From NCBI RefSeq assembly GCF_002288925.2, contig NW_022098067.1, positions 3,518,886-3,582,885 on the forward strand: a stretch of DNA of 64,000 bases, given 5' to 3'. The notes beneath the pieces are model-generated. The model saw nothing but the letters and a program-made list of their open reading frames with translations. It had not been told where the DNA came from and made no database searches. The stretch's first letter is position 1. The number at the start of each line of letters is the position of its first letter. Origin of the DNA: Delphinapterus leucas. Its lineage: Eukaryota; Chordata; Mammalia; Artiodactyla; Monodontidae. Both the position numbers and the translations under genes were made by a program. Positions 47,125 through 59,454 of this stretch are shown here, one piece after another.

Positions 47125-48000
47125 CCTAAGGAAGTTCCTTTAGCACTTGTTTTAAAGCTGGTTTGGTGGTGCTGAATTCTCTTAGCTTTTGCTTGTCTCT
47201 GAAGCTTGTGATTTCTCCATCAAATCTGAATGAGAGCTTTGCTGTGTAAATTATTCTTGGTTGTAGGTTTTTCCTTTTCAATATATCCTGCCACTCCTTC
47301 TGGCCTGTAGAGTTTCTTCTTTAAAAACAGCTGATAACTTTATGGGGATTCCCTTGTATCTTATTTGTTGCTTTTCCCTTGCTGCTTTTAATATTTTTCT
47401 TTGTATTTAATTTTTGTTAGTTTGATTAATTTGTGTCTCAGCATGTTCCTTGTTGGATTTATCCTGTATGGGACTCTCTGCACTTCCTGGATGTAGATAA
47501 CTATTTCCTTTCCCATGTTAGGGAAGTTTCCTAATATAATTCCTTCAAATATTCTCTCAGTCTCTTTCTCTTTCTCTTCTTCCTCTGGGACCCCTATAAT
47601 TCTAATGTTGGTGTGTTTTTCTTGTCCCAGAGGTCTCTGAGATTGTCCTCATTTCTTTTCATTCTTTTTTCTTTATTCTGTTCCATGGCAGTGATTTCCA
47701 CCATTCTATCTTCCAGCTTACTTAGCCTTTCTTCTGCCTCAGTTATTCTGCTATTGATTCCTTCTAGTGTATTTTGATTTCAGTTATTGTATTTTTTATC
47801 ACTGTTTGTTCTTTAGTTCTTCTAGGTCCTTGTTAAACATTTCTTGTATCTTCTGGATCCCTGCCTCCATTCTTTTTCAGAGATGTTGGATCATCTTTAC
47901 TATCATTGCTCTGAATTCTTTTTCAGGTAGATTGCCTGTCTCCTCTTCATTTTCTTGGTCTTACAGGTTTTTACCTTGCTCCTTCTTCTGCAGCATATTT
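47125..48000 (-). pseudogene. L1 ORF1 pseudogene
   Basis: Minus-strand decayed ORF1. Reverse-complement text at about 47,560-47,650 keeps the pattern EDNLRDLWD followed by a gap and a 'GVPE..EE'-like piece out of frame. The RRM and C-terminal domain text covers 47,150-47,540. Stop near 47,125, followed after about 100 bp by ORF2, the normal L1 spacing. Plus-strand frame 47,767-48,063 is its shadow. Confidence 0.75.
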
Positions 48001-48059
48001 CTTTGTTGTCTTACTTTTTCTGCTGTGTTTGTGGTGTCCTTTCCACAGGCTGCAGGGTT

Positions 48060-48200
48060 GTAGTTCCCCTTGCTTCTGGTGTCTGCCCCTGGTGGGTGAG
48101 CTTGGTCCCAGGGATTGTGTAGGCCTCCTGGTGGGAGGGACTGGGGGCTGCCCCCTGGTGGGTGGAGCTGAGTCTTGTCCCTCTGGTGAGCAGGGCCATG
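48060..48200. repeat. Degenerate tandem units in L1 5' UTR
   Basis: Three to four degenerate copies of a unit containing 'ctggtggg..gagctg' and 'ctgcccc'. Confidence 0.65.
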
Positions 48201-48408
48201 TCAAGTGGTGTGTTTTGGTGTGCCTGTGAGCTCAGCATGACTTTAGCCAGCTTCTCTGCTGATGGGTTGGGCTGTGTTCCTGTGTTTCTGGTTGTTTGGC
48301 CTGAGGTGTTCTAGCACTGGAATTTGCAGGCAGTTGGTTGCAGCTGGGTCATAGTGCCAAGATGGGGACCTCCAGGAGAGCTCATGCTAATTAATATTCC
48401 CTGAGGCC

Positions 48409-48830
48409 GGGAATTCCCTAGCAGTCCAGTGGCCAGGACTCGGTGCTCCCCCTTGGGAGCTCAGGTTCAGCCCCCAGCAGGGGAACCTAGATGCCACAAG
48501 CTTTGTGGCACAGCCAAAACAAAACATTCAAACAAACAAAAACCAAGACAAACAATAAAAACAAAAAACAAGACAGAAAAAAAGTAAACAATGAAACAAA
48601 AAAAACAGAAACCAAAACAAACAATAAAAACAAAACTAACAAAAACAAAAAATAGAAAAACCCAAACAAAAAAGCAAAGAAAACAAAAACAACAACAACC
48701 AAAAAACCTCCCCAAACCAAACCCCCCAAAAACAAAAAATAATATAAAAATAAAGAAATAAAATATATATTTAAAAATGTAAGAAATAAAAATAATAAAT
48801 GAATAAGTTAAAAACTTCCCTGGGTCCTCT
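48409..48830 (+). mobile_element. CHR-1-type SINE with an over-long A/C tail
   Basis: Head and body at 48,409-48,520: 'gggaattccctagcagtcc', 'ggccaggactcgg', then 'caggggaacctagatgccac' and 'ggcacagcc'. Followed by about 300 bp made almost only of A and C (units such as aaaac, aaacaaac), then AAAT-rich. A 'ttccctg' block at both sides may be a target duplication, but it is short. The tail is more than twice the length of the SINE itself. The 173-codon minus-strand frame at 48,467-48,988 (a string of F, V, L, C) is this tail translated. Confidence 0.85.
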
Positions 48831-50038
48831 GCTATCAGTGTTCTTGCCCCCACAGTGAGCCACAGCCAACCCCTGCCTCCCTTGAAGGCCCTCCAAGACC
48901 TCTTATTAGGTCTCTGGACCCACTGTGGGCACTGTAGGGGCAGATCAGACTCTGACCTGGCCCTACTTTCATGTACACGTGCCCACAAAGTCTACAGTTG
49001 CTAAAGCTAGACCAGTCTCAGTTGAGGAAGCACGCATTGTCCATTCAGATGTTCTGCAGGTGCTGGGTTTACCAAGGTGATCACAGTGGTTTAATCTGCA
49101 GCATGTGCAGGTGCAGTGAGAGATTTCAGCTCTTCTTCCTTAGCCCTGGGGCTCAGCTTTGGTTTTGGTCCCACCTCTGCATGTGGGTCACTCTCAGGCG
49201 TCTGCTCCCCACCCAGGAGAGATAAGGTGAAGGCAGGGACTGGGAGCATGATGGCCCATTTTAGTGGGATGGGGCATGCAGCTACTGACTGGGTCACTCT
49301 TGCTTGCTTAGGTGGGGGCAAAAGGTGGTGACTGACTGGTGCATGAGTGCTTGCTTTGGTGGGAGTCCCTCTCATTGCCCATGGAGCAGGGGCTGGTGTG
49401 TGAGGAGAGAGACCTCAATGGTGGCCCTGCCCTTCGTGCGCCACTCAGCACTGATGCCTTCCATTGCAGTCCATGCTTCCTCCAGGAGCATTCCTGACTG
49501 TGGAGCCCCTCGTTCCCATCCCCTCAGGCTGTCTCCATGCAGCCAACAGCAGTCCTCTACTTGGGTCTGCTCTCCAAATCCCATGTTTCAGCACCCCACC
49601 CCCGCCAGCACTGGCAGACCCCTGTCTCAGGCTGGGGTGCCCAAAACTGTGGCACAGACTGTCCGTCAAATTCTCTCTCTGTCCTACCTGCCACAGGCCC
49701 ACTGCTACAATTTCCTCCGATAGCCCTCAAAGCTTCCCTCCATCTCAGCTGATCCAGCTGCCAGTGAGGGGGCCTCTCCAGTTATGTTAACCTCTCATCT
49801 CCTTCAGCTCCTCTGCAAGAGGAGGAGCTAATCTTGTTTCCTCTTTTCTTTTTCTTCCTTTTCTCTCTTTTGTCCTACCCAGTTACACGAGGATCTTTTC
49901 TTGTCCTTTTAGGTGTCTGAGGTCCTCTGCTAGTGCTCAGCAGGTGCTCTGTGTGAATTGTTCCACTTGTAGATGCATTCTTGATATACTTGTGGGGATA
50001 AGTGAACCCCAGGTCCTCCTATTCTGCCATCTTGACCC

Positions 50039-50655
50039 AAACTCTGCATGACTCTTCCAGAGTACCATTTTTAAGTGTACTCTTCTTAGAACTATTTTAA
50101 ACCTATATGTACCAAAAAATAAATATTGGTAAGCAGAGACAGTAGTTATTCCATAATGGAGACAAAATGATAGATTCCTTTTAAATATTTTACATTTCTG
50201 AAAAAATAAATTCACTTTTTGATGCACTTACAAACATAAAAGAAAATTAACACTACGGCTTTATTTTTAATTTACCAAATTATCAAACCCATTACCTTCT
50301 GCCTTTTCTGCATTAGATTCCAAAGCCTACTGGGATGTATAAAGAATGAGCAGTTTCTTGTGAATATTTATAGGATTAATCTATTATACTTCATCTAATA
50401 TTTTAGTTATAGTACATTTAAGTGCTGACAATGCTTTTCTGTAAGAAATAAAATAAAATAAAATTACTAGTACTTAATTGATTTTGCACAAATACTCAAA
50501 ACAGTAAAGAAGAGGACCAAAAACTTCACTGATATTTTATAATTATAAATATATCTTTATCTAATTTATTTCAAAATCTTACAGATATCTCCAGGTCTGT
50601 AAATATAATAAATACTTATTCAATACAACTTAACATGTAATACTTGTTTAAAAAG
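50039..50655. other. Unassigned AT-rich DNA
   Basis: No repeat or exon recognised. Confidence 0.5.
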
Positions 50656-50659
50656 ACAC

Positions 50660-51250
50660 GTTTACTTTCTTCATTCAGTGAGTGTCTATAATACACAACA
50701 CTCTCTGGCAGCCACCAAAGAAATAATTCTTTCCCCGTAAGTTTTTATTAATCAATTTATAACTTAATTAACTATTTAATTACAATTGCAGGGAATGCTA
50801 ATAAAAATTATAGGTTCTATGAGAGCTTGCAAAATGTTTGCTGAATTTAGGGATCAGGAAAGATATCCTCAAGATAGTAACTGATCTGAGTAATGAAAAG
50901 TGACTAAGAGGCCACTAGGTGAGTGAATAGTGGTTAAGTGCAGAGGAACATTTCAGACTGAGGGAGTAGGTGGCAAAGGCCCCACAGAAAGAAAAATGGC
51001 CAGTGTGGTCAAAGTCCACAGAGAAGTGGCTGTATAGGCCAGAAGATGGAAGACTTGTTAAACCTTGCTAGGAACTTGGTCTTCATCTTAATGTAGAAGC
51101 TTCTGAAGGACTTTGAAAGAAAATGAACAAATTTACATTTTTAAAGATCACCCTGAATCTGGTGTAGAGAAAGGATTGAAGGAAGATATGGATGATTGCT
51201 GGGAGTTTCTTAAGTAGTCTAAGAAAGATATGAATGGGTAGAGAAAACCC
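50660..51250 (-). mobile_element. L2 LINE remnant
   Basis: Antisense L2 over about 590 bp: 'ttcattcagtgagtgtcta', 'ggaacatttcagactgagg', 'ggcaaaggccccacagaaa', 'aatggccagtgtggtcaaa', 'gatcaccctgaatctggt'. The order of blocks matches L2. Confidence 0.75.
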
Positions 51251-51254
51251 CTTT

Positions 51255-52281
51255 AACAACTGCAACAAAGAAGATTAAATATTTTGGAACAAGCTTAAAA
51301 AGAAATACGTGCTACCTCTATAAGGAAAACTTTAAAACATACCTGAAAGAAGTAAAAGTATACTTGAACAAGTAAAGAGACATCCCCTCTTCCTGTATGA
51401 GACTATTCAACATTATAAAGATGTCAGTTCTCCCTTAATTAACTTATAAAATTAGCTGAATCTTAATCAAGATATTAGCAGGCTTTTTTATGGTGTAGAA
51501 AATAATAATAAAGTTAATAATAAAGTTCATATGGAAAAACAAACATACAAGAAGAGGCAGGAAAACACTGAAAAAGAAAATCTATGAAAGGATATTAGCC
51601 CTGCCAGATAGAAAGCTATAAAGATATACTTCAAAGTAGCTGCAATTAAAATAGTGTGGTACTGGCACATGAATAGATAAAGAGAAGAGAGGAACAGAAT
51701 GGAAAACCCAGAAGTAGATTCAAATACATAAGGAAGCTTATTATATGATCAAGGTAATCTGTGGGGCATCAATGAGGCAAAGGTGGACTTTTTAATTAAT
51801 GGTTGTAGAACAACTGGGTGGCCATTTGGAAAAAAATAAAATTTGATAAATATCACACACCATATACCAAAATAAACTCCAAATTGATCAGGAATGCAAA
51901 TATAAAAAATGAAAACAAGAACTAGTAGAACAGTGGTATGAATTTCTCTTTATCCTCACAATAAGAAAATACTTTCTATTTCACAAACTCTAGAGGAAAT
52001 GAAAGAAAACATTGATAAATTTGACTACGTGAAAGTGAAAGTTTAAAAAAAGAAGCTAAGACAATAACGTAAGCAATATCACAGACAATTTATTAACTGC
52101 GAGAAAACATTTGCAATGTGTAACACAAGAGCCAATATCCCTAATACATAAAGAACTCTTAAAACTGAAGAAAAAGGAATCAAAAACCCAATGGCAAAAT
52201 AAGAAAAAGACTTAAGCAGCCATTCACAGAGACAGAAAAAGCATATTTGTTAAAAATATTGCCAATGATACAAATGAAAAG
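51255..52281 (+). mobile_element. Old L1 (L1M-type) ORF2 fragment
   Basis: Sense, diverged ORF2 C-terminal text: 'gctacctctataaggaaaac', 'atattagcaggctttttta', 'aaatagtgtggtactggcac', 'ctccaaattgatcaggaat', 'atcacagacaatttattaac', 'gccaatatccctaatacat'. It is cut off where the HSPD1 pseudogene begins. Dense with stops. Confidence 0.8.
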
Positions 52282-53840
52282 ACCGTAGGCCCACCACCAC
52301 TGCTGCCCTACTGATATACTCTATTACCAAAGATGGCTTAGAGAAGATTAGCAAAGGTGTTTAGCTGGTGGAAATCAGAAGAGGTGTAATGTTAACTATA
52401 GGTGCTGTAATTGCTGAACTTAGGACACAGTCTAAACTTGTACCAACCCTTTAAGAAATTGCTGATTGCTAAGATTTCTGCAAACAAAGAAATTGGCAAT
52501 ACAATTTCCAATGCAATGAAAAAGATTGGAATAAATGGTGTAGACATGTTAAAGGATAGAAAACCCCCGAATGATGAACTAGAAATTATTAAATTATTAA
52601 GTTGAAGTTTATATTTCTTCATATTTTGTATACATCAAAAGATCAGAAATGTGTATTTCAGGATGCCTGTATTCTACTGAGTGAAAAGAAAGTGTCTAGT
52701 CTATTATACTGGCCCTTGAAATTGCCAATGTTCATTGTAGCCCTTGATAATAATTGCTGAAGATGTTGATGGAGAGGCTCTAAATACACTCCTTTTGAAT
52801 AGGCTAAAAGCTGGTCTTCAGATTGTAGCAGTCAAAGCTCCAGGTGTTTGTGACAATAGAAAAAAACCTGTTTAAAAACATGGCTATTGCTACTGGTGGT
52901 TCAGTGTTCAGAGAAGAGAGATTGACCCTAAATCATGATGATGATGATTTTCAGACTCATGACTTAGGAAAAGTTGGAGAGGTCGTTATGACCGAAGATG
53001 AAGTTCTGCTCTTAAAAGGAAAAAGTTAGCAGTCTCAAATTGAAAAACATATTCAAGAAATCAATGAGCAGTCAGATATCATAATTAAAGAATGTGAAAA
53101 GGAAAAACTGAGTGGACTTTAGCAAAATTTTCAGTAGAATAGCTGTGCTGAAGGTTAATTAAACAAGTTATGCTGCAGTGAATGAAAAAATATTTACAGA
53201 TGGCCTTGATGTTCCATGAGTTGCTGTTAAACAAAGCATTGTTCTGGGAGGGGGTTGTGTTCTGCTTTGCTACATTTCAGCCTTAGACTCACTAATTACA
53301 GCTAATGAAGATTTTAAAAAATGATACAGAAATTATTAAAAGAACACTCAAAATTCTTGTACTGATCATTGTTAAGAATGTAGATGTTGAAAGATTATTG
53401 ATAATTGAGAAAATTATGCTAAATTCCTCAGAAGTTGGTTATGATGCTATGCTTGGAGCTTTTGTGAATATGGTGCAGAAGGGAATTACTGATCCAACTA
53501 AGGTTGTAAGAACTTCTTTATTGGATGCTAAAGAAGAGAAAGATCCTGGAAATCAGTGGAATGGGTGGTATAGGGGGTGATAAGTTCTAATTCCTAGAAC
53601 AGTGCTTCACCATTACTAATGAACTATGACAGGATGCTTGAGACAATGTTTCTCACCAATAATTTCAGAGAAGTCAGTTGAAGAAAATGAAGAAAAGGCT
53701 GTCTGATATTTAGGAAACTCACTATAATCCTCAATTACTAGTTTCAGTTGACAATATATAATGATTTTCATTGTCCATGCTTATAGATCATTTATTTTGT
53801 ATTTTTAAATAAAAAGTCATTTGTACAATCATGAAAAAAA
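52282..53840 (+). pseudogene. HSPD1: HSPD1 (HSP60) processed pseudogene, 5'-truncated
   Basis: An intron-less, decayed copy of the mRNA for the mitochondrial chaperonin HSP60, which folds imported proteins in the matrix. The parent protein has 573 residues; here the copy starts within the GDGTTTATVLA segment (about residue 110) and continues to the C-terminus. Three in-frame pieces remain: 52,411-52,605 ([16 protein letters not shown]), 52,844-53,029 ([25 protein letters not shown]) and 53,305-53,580 ([31 protein letters not shown]). The C-terminal GGM repeat is degraded to a short GWYRG-type end. A 3' UTR follows, ending with AATAAA near 53,808 and a short A run. No promoter is visible. Frameshifts and stops exclude a working protein. 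HSPD1 is known to have many processed copies in mammals. Confidence 0.95.
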
Positions 53841-54259
53841 GGATATGTGAAAGAGTACCGATAGTATGTGATCCTTTATGTAAGAAAAAAGGGCAATGAA
53901 AAAAACACATTTATCCACTAATCTCTTCAAAAGAAATATCAGAAAGATAAATCAGAAAATAATATAATGTGGGTAGGAATGGAAATGAAAGAATGTAAAA
54001 GGGATGATACTTCTTTAAGTATACTTTTCTGTGTAGCACTGTCTTATAGGATGTACCCTCAAACAAAAATATATGACAAAACCAGGATGTAGGTGGAGCC
54101 CAAAATGGAATACAAAAAATAATAATACTACAAAAATACCTAACTATGTTACAAATGAATGGCATAACCATACTTGAAGGAGATAGAGGAAAAAATAATT
54201 CACTTAGTAATTTGCGGAAACAATATTTTGATTGTATACCATACACAAATATATACTAC
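53841..54259. other. Unassigned AT-rich DNA
   Basis: Possibly more of the old L1 or retroviral leader sequence, but no block is firm. A 111-codon minus-strand frame at 53,911-54,246 has no recognisable domain. Confidence 0.4.
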
Positions 54260-54690
54260 TGTCGGCTTAAAAAATATTCACAACCTAAAAGTTGAGAGTT
54301 ATGTTCTATTTGGTGGGAATTTTTAGGACTTCAATCCTGGGAGGCAGCATCTCAAGTAACCCTGAGAGAACTGCTTCAAGGAGGCAAGGAGGGAAACCAG
54401 GTAATATATTATAAAAGTTTTGCAACAAAGGGCAGGTAGTCTGGATGTCAAAAGATTATTGTTAATTAAAGAAAACGATATCTCAAGTTAAGTAATTTAG
54501 CGCTTTCCTATGTATGGGAAGATGCAAGAGTCTGGGCTCACTGAAATCATTCCTCATGATATGTATCTCAGCTACCTGGGACCACTATCCTGTATTTTCA
54601 TATCCTGAGTTTCCTCAGGGCTCACCAGCTCACCGTTGGCAGTGGCTGCAATCGCTGATGACTGTGACATCCTTTGTTTACTGATATGGC
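54260..54690 (-). mobile_element. ERV LTR, antisense
   Basis: On the minus strand the order is: a U3-like stretch, 'cttgcatcttcccatacat', a TATA-like AT stretch (54,401-54,416), 'gcagttctctcagggttac', 'gatgctgcctccca', 'ttgaagtcct', a weak AATAAA-like site (aatagaa), and a U5 end 'ttttaggttgtga' closing in CA at 54,260. This pattern is that of an ERV1-type LTR. A related U3-like stretch sits at about 63,800 near the right edge. Family name not certain. Confidence 0.6.
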
Positions 54691-55225
54691 AGTCAGTATT
54701 CCATTTATCAGCCACATTGTTAAGCAAACATCAGTTTATTTATTTGAAGATCATAAATATCAATATAGTGAATCATTGCTAAAGCAGACAGATTATTGTC
54801 AAAGTATACACAATACACCTCTGACCTGTGTAACTCAAATTTATTCACTCAAAACAACTCAAAACAACATTCTAAAAATAAAATTATGAAGAGAAGAAAA
54901 ATTATTCCTTCATGTGTTACAGCATACTTGTGTTTTAGTCTGTCCAAACTTTTTCTCATTATATAGAATTTGATTTATATGGATTTCATCTATACATTCC
55001 CTTTGGGGAAAAAAACTGAAAATGAATAAAATAGCAGCCACTCTTTGAAAATATCAATAAAATACACTTCTTTAACTCGGAACACTATTTCTATGAGAGC
55101 GACTTTAAGAAGATATTACAGGGATGGCGATATAGGAAAGAGAGGTTATTTCATGAAATGAATATTGATTAAGCATGTTCCATACATTACAGGCAATTTT
55201 GTTGATATAATCTTTTTAAGATGAG
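54691..55225. other. Unassigned DNA
   Basis: No repeat or exon recognised. A 71-codon frame at 54,674-54,889 starts in the LTR edge and has no recognisable product. Confidence 0.5.
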
Positions 55226-55229
55226 GCAT

Positions 55230-55445
55230 CAGTCCTTAAGGATTTGGAACTATATAGTCCTTGAGGCTTAATTCTATTCTGGCTCAGCAATTTACTAAAG
55301 CTGTACTATTGGACAAGTTTAAAACCTCTCTAAACTGCTGTTTCACCCTCATAAAATGGGGATACCACAACACTTATTTTGAAAACTTGTGAGAATTAAA
55401 TGTAAAATATTCTGAAAATAATTGGCTGGAAATAAATGTCAGTGT
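55230..55445 (+). mobile_element. MIR SINE
   Basis: Sense MIR over most of its length: 'ctattctggctcagcaattt', 'actattggacaagtttaa', 'cctctctaaactgctgtttc', 'cataaaatggggatacca', 'aaacttgtgagaattaaatg'. Confidence 0.85.
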
Positions 55446-58400
55446 TTCTTTCCTTTACCCTTTATGACAGCATTTTTTGAGAAGATTCAGCTTTAAAATA
55501 CATGGATGTTATAGATTATAAATCATTATATATGTAAATAATTGTTATTATGAATAATTAGAAAAATGGCTTCAATTTACACTTATTTATCAAGAAAGCC
55601 AATCTCACCAAATGAATACACATATTGGTAGGTTCATCTCTGTGGCCAACATCTCATATTAGGACACTGGAAAGTACTGGTGGATTTTTTCCCCTATAAT
55701 AAAGAACTGGTGTATCTAATTCATGTTAAACTGTCTAAGAGATTTATATGTAGAATATCTAGATAGAAAAAGTAAAATCTTCAGATAATGAAGATAAACT
55801 AAAGGGAACTGTAAAGGTCTATAGGCATATTCCTATTCATGCTATGTCAACCATTTAATTCACTAATTTTTTTATCTTATTTGGAATGAGAAAATATCAT
55901 AGAAATGGAAATGCAAACTTCCTCCCATAGACATAAAGATTTCAAAGTCAACTCATATTGGCTTCTATAAAAAGATTATTTCAACACTTCAAACAATCCT
56001 ATTTTGGTGCATAATTTAAAAATCACATTACTTGTACCCTTTACCATACTTAGTGAATCTTTTTCATGTTGTTTTGTTGTTGTTGTTTTGTTTTTTTAAA
56101 CACTGAAAAAGCTTTGAGTGAATTACCTATGAATAAATCATTGCAGTCCAGATTTAAAAGTACATTTGACCTCAGGCCATTCCTCATAACTAGTGAATGC
56201 TCAAAAAATATGAAAACAGTGTTTAAAAAAGGCACTGGAGAAATGATTTCATAAACAGAAACCATATATTAAATTTAAATACAATTTAGAAAGGTAAATA
56301 TTGCTCAACATTTTTTTGTATATGATGAGATGTTTAATTTCATGATGGAGATATAAAAATAGTGTTTATCATTAGAAATCTAAGCAAAACTCTTCTACTA
56401 AGTAACAGGTTACTATTGCAACATAGTACAGAAAAACATTCTGAATACATTTAATTGTGTACCTATGGACACATACTCAAAGGAAATTTATAAAATTAAA
56501 TTATTTGTTAAAATGATAGGATTATGGGAAATTTCTAATTTTTCTCTAATGCTTTAATAACTTAAACCCATGCTTAATTTACAAAAACACCATCATGAAT
56601 TATATATTCCAATTTCAACTGCAAGTGTTTTTTCTTTCCTGAATGATCTGTGGGAACACAAGCTTTCAGTAAACTTTCAACTACCTGTTTCTCTATCTTG
56701 TATGAGAAGCTTTTAAAATTGGGTTTGTTGTTAAATTACTCAGGGAAAATAGTTCAGGAATTATTAATTAATATATGCTAATTAAGAACATAAAATATTT
56801 TAAAGATGCACAAACAGAAACCAGAATGGAAATTTAAAGTAGCTCGTGACCATTAAAGTAACAAAAGGACAATTTAACAATTATTAGCAACTGACCCAGA
56901 GGACCAGTAGTATGTACAGCTGTCAGTAAAACAATTAACTTGTGCAATGGCAGGCTTTGGAACTTGTATGGTACTTAGTGAGCACAGCTATGCTAAGCTA
57001 ATTTTCTTTGTTCTAATGATAATATAGAAACCACTAAACTTAGAAAGGCCTTTAGACAAAGTCTACATGATTTAGGTTTTACAAAATATTTTTGAGCTTC
57101 TTTTATGTGAGAATTGTAGAAATTATATCTCAACTTCCAAATTCAAATTTACAGAAACGTTATTTAGAGGCTATATTTGATAAACTAAAATTAAATATTT
57201 TTTGCTTTTTTAGGAATTCATTATCTCAATCTTATTTTTGTAATTTTTAAACTAAGAGTTACAAAAATTAGTTGAATACTTTAAATTCTAAAAAACAAGA
57301 GAAACCAAATCAACATATAATTGAGACAAAGTTATTGGTGCAACTTTTATATATAAGATATTGTGCTGGAGAATATGCGTCACAAAATTAGACTGTGTTC
57401 AATTTCTTAACATTTTAATGATCTGATACCACTTCTACATAACCTTGTTGACATTTCCCTATAATAAATGATGGACAAGTCCCCATAGTAAAATAATGAT
57501 ATGTCACAAATTAACAATGGCCTCAATCAACAGTTGAGCCTGGAACCTAAATACTATTAGACCTAAGACTAGTATAATCTATTATAAAATAACATCAGTT
57601 GTCTTTCAAAATGTAATTGGTTCATATTTAGTAAACCCATCTTAATGGATGTATTTCCAAATAATTATTTTATTCAGATTCACCAGGAATCTGTATTGCT
57701 CAAACTAGACATGCCAATGCAGATATTTATTCAACTGCAATGATAACATCTGCTTTAGAATGTAATACAGTTATACTGCACAGAATGACTCTGTGATCTT
57801 AAGCAAGTTGGAACAGACCCAGAAATCTGTGTGTGTGTGTGCATGTTTGTGCATATTCTGACTGTTTCATCAGGTGTCTTTGAAAGCCTTCTATTAATAA
57901 ACAGTCTAGATTAGGTTTCCTAATGTCCACAAAATGATAGCAGTCAAAGCATATGATTTTCTGGTCTCAAATGCAATGGATTCACCATCAACCAACAACT
58001 CAGAACTTGCTGTCATCGAGGTCAGACCTGATGACAAACACAACTGATAGCTGTTCAATTCTTTTTTTTTTTTTTAATCCGGCATACAGATATTATATCT
58101 TATGGAGAATTACTAAACAGTGTGTTGTCAAATAAGTATAAGACTGATCTTTGGATTGAGGCGGGAAAACATCAATTACTTGTTTACTATGTTTCACTTT
58201 GGCACCCTGCAGGGCTGCCAACCATGACAATCAAAAGATGCTATAACTTACAATACTATTGCATCTATTCATTACATTTGTTGCAGGCATGTTGTTGAAC
58301 GCATTTTCTATTATATATCACTGTCTTCCCTATATGAAGTTCCATGTTTGAAACATATTTTAGAATTTAACACTAGAGAAATCTTTCTTTCCATCCATGA

Positions 58401-59450
58401 TCTGGCATGTTTTGTACCCACTGGAAGTAAGAATATGGAACTTATTCTGATTTGATGGCCAAGAAGCCTACAGGCAGATGTTTCACTCTAATTAATAGTC
58501 AATAGATTAGTATAAGAAATCTGGTCAGGAAGATACCATTTACGTCAAGGTAAAAGTAATAGGAAGGCTGCACAGAAGATAGTGAATTTGAGCCAGGTCT
58601 GAGAATATGGAATATAGTTGGATATTAAACAGGCATAAAGGCCTCAATATAGCTCTGTTCTGGCTAGAATATGATAGGTTGCTATAACAAAAAGACCCAA
58701 ACATTTCAAGATGAAGACAAGAGAAGTCGTAACTCAATAGTGGGTTTTCAAGTTAACGGGAGAAGGGCTTTCCTCTATTTGGTGTTTGGGGACCTGGGAT
58801 ACTTTCATTTTGTGGTGTTGACATCCTATAAAGCCATCCCTGTCATCTGCCGTCAGCTAGCAGGAAAAAGTACAAAGTACACATAAGAGGTGAAATGTGT
58901 CAATCTTGAAATTGGCTCATCATATCATTTCTACTTGATTTCCACTGGGAAAGACTTACTTGTTCAGCCACCAGTAACTGCAAGCGAGACCCAGAGATGT
59001 AGTGTAACTGAGTGCCAGGAAGAAGAAGTGAATAGATGCCAGTGGACTCTGCCACAAATATTAAAAATAATAAATTACATTTAAAATATAAATAGGTGTA
59101 GTAACAAGCATAATTTTTTCTTGGACAATGTCTATAATTTCTCTGTAAATTTCTTATCCATTACAACTATTTCTTTTTCCATATGCAAAAATTTTAGCTA
59201 TATTCTCAAAGGTTTTGGTTCTATAAGAAATCCTAGATTGATAGGACACCAGCCTATACTATAGCACATTTTATAGCTCTGATTAAATGTAGATTTCATT
59301 GACAGCATAGAAGGAAGAACAGACTTCCATTTACATAAAGAAGTAAAATAATTTCCTTACTTCTACAGTAAAATTTGATAATATATACATTTCAAATGAT
59401 TTTCAGAGGTTTTATTTATCACTGGACTCTCAACTACCTTAACTTTAATA
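55446..59450. other. Unassigned AT-rich DNA (4 kb)
   Basis: The longest stretch here with no convincing repeat. A weak L2-like trace is at about 58,540-58,660. A TG microsatellite lies at 57,827-57,841 and a T run at 58,060-58,075. Several 60-70 codon frames exist (for example 58,671-58,886 and 58,890-59,084) with no recognisable domain. Could hold conserved non-coding elements, which cannot be seen without alignments. Confidence 0.5.
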
Positions 59451-59454
59451 ATTT

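Larger units (their letters stand above)
42915..50038 (-). mobile_element. Near-full-length antisense L1
   Basis: About 7.1 kb, read right to left: 5' end with 'tcaagatggcagaatagga' (near 50,010-50,035), a GC-rich 5' UTR (48.0-50.0 kb), ORF1, ORF2, and 3' UTR with the poly(A) end at 42,915. It carries one SINE in the 5' UTR (48,409-48,830). Order and completeness make it the longest L1 in the window. Frames are broken in both ORFs, so it is not mobile. The start matches the L1 type found in cetartiodactyls rather than primates. No clear target duplication was found. Confidence 0.9.
48001..50038 (-). promoter_or_regulatory. L1 5' UTR (former internal promoter)
   Basis: About 2 kb, the most GC-rich part of this L1, with a tandem array of about 25-40 bp units around 'ctggtgggtggagctg' at 48,060-48,200. 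In L1s this region drives transcription of the element from inside it. Many frames on both strands here (48,467-48,988; 49,091-49,790) have no recognisable domain and reflect composition, not genes. Whether any promoter activity remains cannot be judged from sequence. Confidence 0.6.

Noticed and set aside
48409..48480. Functional tRNA gene (tRNA-Glu-like head)
   Set aside because: It is the head of a SINE with a damaged anticodon arm and an element-specific continuation.
48467..48988. 173-codon minus-strand open frame rich in Phe, Val, Leu and Cys, looking like a membrane protein
   Set aside because: It is the A/C-rich tail of a SINE translated in the other direction; low complexity, no start context, no conserved domain.
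49091..49790. Several overlapping 70-140 codon frames on both strands in a GC-rich segment, suggestive of a real exon
   Set aside because: They lie within the 5' UTR of the antisense L1 in its expected place; overlapping frames on both strands reflect composition.
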